The notes beneath the pieces were generated by a model. That model searched no databases. It was not told where the DNA came from and saw only the letters and a list, made by a program, of their open reading frames with translations. The position numbers and the translations under genes were made by a program. Positions 57,842 to 64,000 of a stretch of DNA of 64,000 nt are shown one piece after another; position 1 is the stretch's first letter; each line of letters opens with the position of its first letter. This stretch comes from Gryllotalpicola daejeonensis. GTDB taxonomy: Bacteria > Actinomycetota > Actinomycetes > Actinomycetales > Microbacteriaceae. The stretch is from contig NZ_BAABBV010000002.1 of the NCBI RefSeq assembly GCF_039538145.1, positions 558,001 to 622,000 on the forward strand, in the 5' to 3' direction.

Positions 57842-59115
57842 TGACCGATGTCCGGCACCGTGCGAGGCCGCACCACGAGCCAGAGGCCGAGCACCGACAG
57901 CGTCGAGGTGACCACCATGATCGCGCCCATCGGCAGGCCGCTGGTGAGGTGGAAGAGGCCGACGATCGGCGCGACGACGCCCGCGAGCACGAACTGGAAC
58001 GCGCCGAGAAGCGACGCCGCGGTCCCCGCCTCGTGCGGGTGCGAATTCATCGTGAGCACGCCGACCGTGGGGAATCCGAAGCCGCACGCGCAGATGAAGA
58101 ACCAGAGCGGGACCATCACGCCCCACTCGCCGAGACCCGCCGCGCTGTTGATGACGATGACAACGGATGCCGCGAGCATGACGGCCGTCGACCAGGCGAG
58201 GATCCACTGCGGGCCGATGCGGTGCGACAGGCGCCCCGCGGTCTGCACGCCGATGATGATGCCGACCGAGTTCACGGCGAACAGCAGGCCGTACTGCTGC
58301 GCGGAGAAGCTGTAGAGGTCCTGGAACAGGAAGGTGCTCGCCGAGAGATAGGCGAACAGGCCCGCGAAGTTCATCGAGCCGACGAGCACGATGCCGATGT
58401 AGATGCGGTCGGTGAGCACCGCCTTGTAGCGCGCGCGGGTCGTCGAGTGCACCGAGTGGCCCCGGGCCGACTTGGGGCGGGTCTCGACGATCCAGAGTGC
58501 GACGCAGCTGACGACGAAGGCGCCGTAGGCCGCGAGTACCCAGAAGATGCCGCGCCACGGCATGATCAGCAGCAGCTGCGACCCGACGACAGGGGCGATG
58601 ACCGGCGCGAGGCCGTTCACGAGCGCGAGGTTCGAGAGCATGCGCACGAGCGGGCGGCCGCCGAACAGGTCGCGCACCATCGCCTGGGCGACGACACCGC
58701 CAGCGGCGGCTCCGAAGCCCTGCAGGAAGCGGAAGACGCTGAGCACCTCGACGTTCGGGGCGAGCGCGGCGCCGAGGCAGGCCACGATGTGCAGGCTCGT
58801 CGCGAGGATCAGCGGCAGGCGCCGGCCGACGCGGTCGCTCCACGGACCCACGAGCAGCTGGCCGATGCCGAAGCCGACCGTCGTGGCGGTCAGGGTCAGC
58901 TGCGTCAGCGACGTCGTCGTGTTGAGGTCGACCTGGAGCGTCGGCAGCGACGGCAGGTAGGTGTCCATCGTGAACGGGCCGAGCGCCGTGAGCGCGCCGA
59001 GGATCAGCACGTAGCTGAGCCGCTGTCGCGCGCTCAGCGCGTCGCCCGGGTGGCGGTGCGGTGCCGGCTCGTCGGAGGCGGACAGGGTCAGGTCGAGAGG
59101 TGCGGTGGAGGTCAA
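57838..59115 (-). CDS. Bcr/CflA-type MFS drug-efflux transporter
   Basis: This 425-residue protein has twelve membrane segments and the Bcr/CflA pattern: LSYVLILGALTALGPFTMDTYLPSLP in helix 1, motif A as GPWSDRVGRRLPLI, and FRFLQGFGAAAGGVV. It probably exports drugs or sulfonamide-like compounds and short peptides. The start appears to be a TTG (59115) with AGGACC upstream. A 14-bp palindrome about 60 bp upstream is a candidate repressor site. Confidence 0.85.
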   Translation of the reverse strand: MTSTAPLDLTLSASDEPAPHRHPGDALSARQRLSYVLILGALTALGPFTMDTYLPSLPTLQVDLNTTTSLTQLTLTATTVGFGIGQLLVGPWSDRVGRRLPLILATSLHIVACLGAALAPNVEVLSVFRFLQGFGAAAGGVVAQAMVRDLFGGRPLVRMLSNLALVNGLAPVIAPVVGSQLLLIMPWRGIFWVLAAYGAFVVSCVALWIVETRPKSARGHSVHSTTRARYKAVLTDRIYIGIVLVGSMNFAGLFAYLSASTFLFQDLYSFSAQQYGLLFAVNSVGIIIGVQTAGRLSHRIGPQWILAWSTAVMLAASVVIVINSAAGLGEWGVMVPLWFFICACGFGFPTVGVLTMNSHPHEAGTAASLLGAFQFVLAGVVAPIVGLFHLTSGLPMGAIMVVTSTLSVLGLWLVVRPRTVPDIGH

Positions 59116-59173
59116 GCGAGGTCCTGTGCGAGTGGTGCGGGGCGGAGCGCCGGCCGCGGGTCATCGAATCTCA

Positions 59174-59187
59174 TCGAATCGATTCGA
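59174..59187. promoter_or_regulatory. 14-bp palindrome upstream of the efflux gene
   Basis: TCGAATCGATTCGA is perfectly symmetrical, and the 10-mer TCATCGAATC is also repeated directly at 59161-59180. Symmetry and position fit a MarR/TetR-type operator for the Bcr/CflA gene. No regulator gene is adjacent. Confidence 0.5.
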
Positions 59188-59222
59188 GGGCGCAGGTCAA
59201 TGCTACGCGACGCTCCCGGTCG

Positions 59223-60980
59223 TCAGTAAGTCGACAGTGGCACCAAAATGGGCCTTTTTTGTGACACCGTCTGCAGAATGATGCGGCTCGGCCGGGGCCG
59301 GCCGTGACCGATGCGGTACTCGGCGGGGACGGCACCGGCGCCGGACCCTTCAGGATCGAACACGTTCGTGCCGACCTGCCAGCGCGGCGACGAGCTCGGA
59401 GCGAGATCGACCCGCACCCGGTGACCGGGCAGGAAGGTGTGCGCGGTCGACCACAGGTCGATGACGAACTCTTCGTCGCGACCGGGAGCGAGCGCGCGCC
59501 GCGGCCCCGCGCCGGTCACGTCGTCGACCTCGCGTGCGGACCCGCGCTGGATGCCGTCGGCGATGACGACACTGCGTCCGTCGGGGTACTCGTCGCACAG
59601 CCGGACCACGACGTCGGCGTCGGTCCCCGTCGTGGCGAGATGGACGACCGCCTGCACGCCGCCGAGCACGGTGAGCTCGCTGTCGAGCGGCTCCGTGCGC
59701 CAGGAGAGGACATCGGCACGGCCCTCGATCGCGCGCTGATCAAAGGGGCCCGCGTCGTATGAGCCGAACAGCAGGACCGCGCCGCCGACGGTCGGCACCG
59801 GGTCGAAGGGGTCGCTGCGCAGCCGCCGCTCGCCCGCGGACGGCGGGGCGGCCGTCAGACCGCCGCCGGGCTCGAAGAAGAGCTCGACCGACTCGCCACC
59901 GGCGGGCGGGAACTCGTCGAGAGCGACCCAGCGATTCGCCCCCATCACGAACACGTGAACCGCCGGCCCTTCCGGCTCCGCGTCACGCAGAGCGGCGTCG
60001 AACCAGCGGACGTGCAGCTCGGTCAGGCTGCCGTCGCCCCACAGCTCGCTCGCGGCAGCAGCGGCGCCGAAGTCGACACCGCCGATCACTCCAGACATGT
60101 TGCTGTGCGACCACGGGCCGACGATCAGGTGGGGCGCCGGCCCCTCACCCCGCTGCGCACGGCGATGCAGCCGGCGATAGAGCTCGAGCGTCGCGCCGAG
60201 GAACACGTCGAACCAGCCGCCGACGAGCAGCACCGGCACGTCGATCTCGTCGATCCGGTCGACCACTTTGCCGATGCGGTGCAGGTCCGAGTCCAGCTCG
60301 GCGCGAAGCATCCCCAGTCCCCATGCGACGGCCCCCTCGACTTCCGCGGCGCCAGGCCACCCGGGGCGGAACGCCGCGCCGGTTGAGATCGCGTCCTCGG
60401 TCGCGCGCCAGCGACGCTCCTCGTCGTCGCGCGCCGACGGCTCCCCGATCCGCGAGATCCAGTTCGGGGCGATCGCGTAGTGCGTCCAGGCCAGCGAGCT
60501 TCCGAGCTCGGGCACTCCCCCGCGGAACCGGAACCCATCGAGCGCCGACATGGACGGCGTGACCGTGGCCGCGATCGCGCGCAGGGCGGTCGCGCCGCCA
60601 AGGAGTGCGGAGAACTGCGTGTCGGAGGCATACGACGACCCCCACATGCCCACCGTGCCGTCGCATTCCGGAAGGCCGGCGAGCCACGCGACGGCGTCCG
60701 CGCCGTCGTCCAGCTCCTGCACGCAGGGGTCGAAGACGCCCTCCGAGCCGAAGCGACCGCGCACGTCCTGCAGCGCGACCAGGTAGCCCGCCGCGACGAG
60801 GCGGGCGACGTCGATCAGGCCCTCGCGCTCGTCGTTCTCGACGTTGTACGGATGCCGCAGCAGCAGCGCCGGCCACGGCCCGTCCCCCGGCGGCGAGAGC
60901 AGAACGGTCCGCAGACGCGTCCCGTCTCGTAGCGCGCACATCTCCTCGCGGCGGCGGCCGACCTCACTGCCCTGTGGCAT
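59223..60980 (-). CDS. CocE/NonD-family hydrolase
   Basis: This 585-residue hydrolase of the cocaine-esterase/X-Pro dipeptidyl-peptidase type has the nucleophile in GTVGMWGSSYASDTQFSALL, the acid in PVLLVGGWFDVFLGATLE, and the histidine in LIVGPWSHSNMSG. A C-terminal jelly-roll domain covers about 340-585. It acts on acyl or amide bonds; family substrates vary. Its ATG lies 16 nt after the GH51 stop, so both are probably one operon, suggesting an esterase role on arabinose-containing polysaccharide. No signal peptide is seen, so it is cytosolic. Confidence 0.85.
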   Translation of the reverse strand: MPQGSEVGRRREEMCALRDGTRLRTVLLSPPGDGPWPALLLRHPYNVENDEREGLIDVARLVAAGYLVALQDVRGRFGSEGVFDPCVQELDDGADAVAWLAGLPECDGTVGMWGSSYASDTQFSALLGGATALRAIAATVTPSMSALDGFRFRGGVPELGSSLAWTHYAIAPNWISRIGEPSARDDEERRWRATEDAISTGAAFRPGWPGAAEVEGAVAWGLGMLRAELDSDLHRIGKVVDRIDEIDVPVLLVGGWFDVFLGATLELYRRLHRRAQRGEGPAPHLIVGPWSHSNMSGVIGGVDFGAAAAASELWGDGSLTELHVRWFDAALRDAEPEGPAVHVFVMGANRWVALDEFPPAGGESVELFFEPGGGLTAAPPSAGERRLRSDPFDPVPTVGGAVLLFGSYDAGPFDQRAIEGRADVLSWRTEPLDSELTVLGGVQAVVHLATTGTDADVVVRLCDEYPDGRSVVIADGIQRGSAREVDDVTGAGPRRALAPGRDEEFVIDLWSTAHTFLPGHRVRVDLAPSSSPRWQVGTNVFDPEGSGAGAVPAEYRIGHGRPRPSRIILQTVSQKRPILVPLSTY

Positions 60981-60996
60981 GCGCTTCCCCGGCAGC

Positions 60997-62517
60997 TCAG
61001 CCGAGCGCGATCGCGGTCCACGACACCGGCGGCAGCGTCACCGTCAGCACCCCGTCGGCGAGCGCGGCGCTGTCGTTGGGCGCAGGAGCCACCCGGTTCT
61101 GCTCGCTCAGGGTGTTCTTGGCGTACGGGTCGGCATCGGCGAGCGTGACCGCCTCGGTCACGCGCGCCAGCCCGAGGCTGCGCACGTCGATCGTGACCGT
61201 CGCGGGCTCGGTGAGGTCGCGGTTGACGAGGAACACGGCGGCGTGGTCGTCGTCGACAGTGGCGACCGCGTCGATGACGGATGCCTGACCGTGACGCGCC
61301 GTGTCATAGGTGGGCGATTCGATCACCGGCCTGAGCACGTTCCCCGACGCCAGCCGGCTCGTGATCGAGAACGGGTAGAAGGTCGTCTGACGCCACGCCG
61401 GGCCGCCCGGCTCGGTCATGATCGGCGCGATCACGTTGACGAGCTGCGCGAGCGACGCCGAGGTCACCCGGTCGCTGTGCTTCAGCAACGTCATCAGCAG
61501 GTTCCCGACGACGACGGCATCCGCCACCGAGTACACGTCCTCGAGAAGTCGCGGAGCGTGACGCCACTCGGCGGAGGCCGCGGCGGCCGGGTCCGGGTTG
61601 TCGCCGTCCTCATCCGACTTGTGCAGGTACCACACGTTCCACTCGTCGAACGAGAGCATGATCTTCTTGCTCGACCGCTTCTTGTAACCGACGTGGTCGG
61701 CGGTGGCCACCACGGTGTCGATGAAGTAGTCCATGTCGAGAGACGACGCGAGGAATGATCCGAGGTCGCCGTTGTACTCCTGGTAGTACGCGTGGCACGA
61801 GACGTAGTCGACGAACTCGTAGCTGTGCTCGAGAACCGTGCGCTCCCAGTCGCCGAAGTGCGGCATGCCCGAGCCCGACGACCCGCAGACGACGAGCTCG
61901 AGGTCGGGCTGAGCCGTCTTCATCGCCTGGGCAGTGCGTGCGGCGAGCTTGCCGTAGTCGTCCGCAGACATGAACCCCGTCTGCCAGTTCCCGTCCATCT
62001 CGTTGCCGAGGCACCACATGCGCACGTTGTGCGGCTCAGGCGACCCGTTCGCGATCCGCAGATCGGAGAGCGCGGTGCCGGAAGGATGGTTCGCGTATTC
62101 GAGGAGGTCGAGGGCTTCGAGGATGCCGCGGGTGCCGAGGTTCACGGCCAGCATCAGCTCGGAGTCGGTGAGCTTCAGCCAGCGGGCGAACTCGTCGAGG
62201 CCGACCTGGTTCGTCTCGATCGAGCGCCATGCGAGGTCACGCCGCACGGGGCGCTTGTCGCGGGGGCCGACGGAGTCCTCCCACCGGAACCCCGATACGA
62301 AGTTGCCGCCGGGGTACCGGATGGTGGTGCTGCCGAGCTCCTTCACCAGCTCGACCACGTCGAGCCGGAAGCCGTCCTCGTTCGCCGTCTCGTGCCCCGG
62401 CTCATAGATGCCGTCGTAGACGCAGCGCCCGAGGTGCTCCACGAAGGATCCGAAGGTGCGGCGGTTGACCGGGGCGATGACGGCCTGCTTGTCGAGCTCG
62501 ATGTGGGCGCGCGCCAA
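60997..62517 (-). CDS. Alpha-L-arabinofuranosidase (GH51)
   Basis: This 506-residue cytosolic enzyme has the GH51 plan. The start is AHIELDKQAVIAPVNRRTFG, then FRLDVVELVKELGSTTIRYP. The acid/base glutamate lies in VRMWCLGNEMDGNWQTG and the nucleophile glutamate in KIMLSFDEWNVWYLH. A C-terminal jelly-roll begins near residue 380. It cleaves arabinose from imported arabino-oligosaccharides. The start is a TTG with AAGGA upstream. It is divergent from a LacI regulator and the start of another ABC transporter, forming an arabinose-oligomer locus. Confidence 0.9.
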   Translation of the reverse strand: MARAHIELDKQAVIAPVNRRTFGSFVEHLGRCVYDGIYEPGHETANEDGFRLDVVELVKELGSTTIRYPGGNFVSGFRWEDSVGPRDKRPVRRDLAWRSIETNQVGLDEFARWLKLTDSELMLAVNLGTRGILEALDLLEYANHPSGTALSDLRIANGSPEPHNVRMWCLGNEMDGNWQTGFMSADDYGKLAARTAQAMKTAQPDLELVVCGSSGSGMPHFGDWERTVLEHSYEFVDYVSCHAYYQEYNGDLGSFLASSLDMDYFIDTVVATADHVGYKKRSSKKIMLSFDEWNVWYLHKSDEDGDNPDPAAAASAEWRHAPRLLEDVYSVADAVVVGNLLMTLLKHSDRVTSASLAQLVNVIAPIMTEPGGPAWRQTTFYPFSITSRLASGNVLRPVIESPTYDTARHGQASVIDAVATVDDDHAAVFLVNRDLTEPATVTIDVRSLGLARVTEAVTLADADPYAKNTLSEQNRVAPAPNDSAALADGVLTVTLPPVSWTAIALG

Positions 62518-62611
62518 TTAAGGGGTCCTTTCGAAGGAAATTCCGGGTTCTCCTAGCCTTTCACGGCGCCGCCGGGTTCACCGACACTGCGCGCGCAATA
62601 TGGTGGGCGGC

Positions 62612-63664
62612 ATGTCTCCACGGCCGATCAGCGCCCGACCGACCCTCTCGGCGGTCGCAGAGGCAGCCGGCACCAGCATTCCCACGGTGTCGAAGGTGCT
62701 GCGCGGCGGCACCGACGTCTCCGCAGAGACGCGCGCCAAGGTCATGGCAGCCGTGCAGGCGGTCGGCTACGTGCGCAAGGGCATGAAGAGCGCACTCACG
62801 GCCGACGCCGCGTCGGGCGACAGCGGGCTGTCGAACCTGCTCGAGCTGGTCGTGACGCACCTCGAGGGCTCGTGGGCGAACCTCGTGCTCGCGGGCATCG
62901 GCCACGAGGCGGCGAGCGCGGGGCTCGACGTCGTGCTCACCCTCGCCAAGCCGGACACCGATTGGGCATCCCGCATCCTCCGCCGCCGCAGTGTGGGCAT
63001 CGTCGGGGTGCTGCTCGACCCCGGCACAGCGCAGTTCAGCACGCTGTGCGCCGCCGGCATTCCCATGGTGCTCATCGAGCCGATGCAGGCCGCGCCCGGG
63101 GGCACCGCGGGCATCGGCCTCGCCAACTGGGACGCGGGGCGGCTCGCTGCCGAGCATCTGCTGTCGCTCGGGCACCGCCGCATGGGCGTCATCGCCGGCT
63201 CCCCGAAGCACATCTACAGCCGGGCACGCGTCGATGGCTTCCGTTCGGCGGTCGCGGCGGTCGGCGCCCCTGACACCGCCGTCGCCGTGGCGCCCGGCCG
63301 GTGGAAAGAGGATCGCGCGGCCGCCGACACCCACGAACTGCTCGACAAGGACCCGACGATCACCGCGATCTTCGCCTGCTCTGACTCGATGGCCCTCGGC
63401 GTGTACAGCGCGCTCGCGGAACGCGGCTTGCGCGTCCCCGAGGACGTCAGTGTGGTCGGCTTCGACGACTTGCCCGAGGCGCACTGGATCAGCCCACCGC
63501 TCACGACCGTGCGCCAGCCGAGCCGCGAGATGGGCGAGAGCGCTGTGCGGATGCTGCTCGACCTCGCCCGAGCAGAGAATCCCACCGACCGCGCGCGCCC
63601 GCGCCTCGAGATGGCGGCGGAGCTGGTGGTGCGGGCGTCGACCGGGCCGGCGCGTTCCGCCTAG
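62612..63664 (+). CDS. LacI-family transcriptional regulator
   Basis: This 350-residue regulator has an N-terminal LacI headpiece (ARPTLSAVAEAAGTSIPTVS then KVLRGGTDVSAETRAKVMAA) and a two-lobed sugar-binding domain. That domain contains IVGVLLDPGTAQFSTLC, DRAAADTHELLDKDPTITAI and VVGFDDLPEAHWISPPLTTV. It likely represses the divergent GH51-CocE operon and the downstream ABC transporter in the absence of arabino-oligosaccharides. Two TTGCGCAA palindromes downstream of it are the best operator candidates. Confidence 0.9.
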   Translation: MSPRPISARPTLSAVAEAAGTSIPTVSKVLRGGTDVSAETRAKVMAAVQAVGYVRKGMKSALTADAASGDSGLSNLLELVVTHLEGSWANLVLAGIGHEAASAGLDVVLTLAKPDTDWASRILRRRSVGIVGVLLDPGTAQFSTLCAAGIPMVLIEPMQAAPGGTAGIGLANWDAGRLAAEHLLSLGHRRMGVIAGSPKHIYSRARVDGFRSAVAAVGAPDTAVAVAPGRWKEDRAAADTHELLDKDPTITAIFACSDSMALGVYSALAERGLRVPEDVSVVGFDDLPEAHWISPPLTTVRQPSREMGESAVRMLLDLARAENPTDRARPRLEMAAELVVRASTGPARSA

Positions 63665-63702
63665 GCATCCGTCTCAATATTTCTAGGCATCCGTCTCAAT
63701 AT
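63661..63702. repeat. 20-bp direct repeat overlapping the LacI stop codon
   Basis: CTAGGCATCCGTCTCAATAT occurs at 63661-63680 and 63683-63702, the first copy containing the TAG stop. It is probably a recent duplication and gives a new in-register stop-like sequence after the gene. Confidence 0.8.
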
Positions 63703-63704
63703 AT

Positions 63705-63797
63705 TTGCGCAACTTTTGGCTGCGCCGATCGTTGCGCGTCGTGCTTCGCCGTGCAAATAATGACTACAGGGCTCCGCATTCGCGATTCTTTGCGCAA
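63705..63797 (+). promoter_or_regulatory. Promoter region with two TTGCGCAA operators
   Basis: TTGCGCAA occurs at 63705-63712 and 63790-63797, each followed by CTT. These are 8-bp palindromes with a central CG, the usual form of LacI-family sites. They lie upstream of the binding-protein gene, directly after the LacI gene. The divergent region at 62590-62600 holds a related TGCGCGCGCA. Confidence 0.6.
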
Positions 63798-63858
63798 CTT
63801 CTTGCGGAGGCCCGTCGTTCAGCGCAGAGCGGTGGCAACCGCCGAAGGGGAAACAGCA

Positions 63859-64000
63859 ATGAAGCAGCCTCAGAAGACAGACATCTCACGGCGGGGGCTG
63901 CTCACGGCGGCAGCCGGCACGGCGGCGACCATCGCACTGGCGGGGTGCACACGGGCGGGCTCGGACTCGGGTTCGGGCGGCAAGCCGATCGCGTTCTGGA
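63859..64000 (+). CDS. Sugar ABC transporter substrate-binding lipoprotein (partial)
   Basis: Only the first 47 codons fall in the window. They encode a signal with twin arginine-like ISRRGLLTAAAGTAATIALA and a lipobox LAGC, then a Gly/Ser linker and KPIAFW, the usual first strand of family 1 sugar-binding proteins. GAAGGGG precedes the ATG. With the adjacent LacI gene and divergent GH51 gene it probably imports arabino-oligosaccharides. Confidence 0.8.
   Translation, partial: MKQPQKTDISRRGLLTAAAGTAATIALAGCTRAGSDSGSGGKPIAFW

Noticed and set aside
57841..59229. A 462-codon plus-strand frame opposite the Bcr/CflA gene
   Set aside because: Composition is Arg/Glu/His/Asp-rich and lacks any domain. 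The minus-strand MFS gene has clear helices and motifs.
1..64000. tRNA, rRNA, prophage, integrative element or attachment sites
   Set aside because: I found no tRNA cloverleaf, rRNA, integrase, transposase or flanking att-like repeats in the window.

Overview
The window is about 64 kb of very GC-rich DNA. It has dense, short-spaced genes, many GTG (and some TTG) starts, and frequent 4-nt start/stop overlaps. The gene content points to an actinobacterium, most likely family Microbacteriaceae (Leifsonia/Humibacter/Gryllotalpicola-like). Supporting content includes an F420-dependent LLM oxidoreductase, an ECF41 sigma factor, a DUF222/HNH protein, several CUT1 sugar ABC transporters without their own ATPase, and choice-of-anchor surface proteins. 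The placement is an inference from gene content and base composition; there is no rRNA in the window. I saw no tRNA, rRNA, CRISPR array, IS element or prophage.

Layout. (1) 0.2-7 kb: two coupled unknown genes, an acidic protein, a DUF4406/AhpD-like fusion divergent from a DeoR regulator, a VOC/HxlR pair, and a secreted GH43 arabinanase-type enzyme. (2) 7.5-14.3 kb: one long minus-strand run of cytochrome b, two alpha/beta hydrolases, an ECF41 sigma factor, a stand-alone SnoaL-like protein, an NmrA-type reductase and a type II NADH dehydrogenase. This looks like a redox-stress module. (3) 14.3-24 kb: patatin lipase, F420 oxidoreductase, MFS pumps, envelope proteins, CoA pyrophosphatase, ABC1 kinase, PadR, and a secreted DUF1524 nuclease-like protein. 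(4) 24.2-30.6 kb: a sugar-binding lipoprotein and two permeases separated by an aldo/keto reductase with an HxlR gene and a DUF222-HNH gene. (5) 30.8-45.6 kb: a purple-acid-phosphatase-like protein, then what I regard as the most coherent catabolic system. It comprises a secreted spherulin-4 (GH135-like) protein, an ABC importer operon with an oxidoreductase and an acyltransferase, a DeoR regulator, an SIS/ROK/PfkB/class II aldolase operon, and a secreted DUF4434 glycosidase-like protein. (6) 45.9-54.1 kb: a six-gene operon (choice-of-anchor protein, mini anchor protein, GT2 synthase, exosortase, membrane protein, UDP-GlcNAc 2-epimerase) facing a very large LuxR regulator. (7) 54-59 kb: exported lipoprotein and phosphatase, acylphosphatase, aminoglycoside-phosphotransferase-like kinase, Bcr/CflA pump. 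(8) 59-64 kb: a GH51 arabinofuranosidase plus CocE hydrolase operon divergent from a LacI regulator and the start of another sugar ABC transporter.

How the genes may work together. Region 5 reads as a pathway for an alpha-linked galactosamine polymer. Secreted glycosidases would release oligomers and the ABC importer would take them up. ROK kinase, SIS isomerase/deaminase, tagatose-6-phosphate kinase and tagatose-bisphosphate aldolase could then convert galactosamine to triose phosphates. GATCA/TGATC inverted half-sites recur in three promoters of this region and may be the DeoR operator. Region 6 reads as a surface-protein sorting and glycan-assembly locus: an exosortase with its C/R/H triad, a processive GT2, an enzyme making UDP-ManNAc, a signal-bearing surface protein, and a dedicated regulator. 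Functions are assigned from family resemblance by eye. No search was run.
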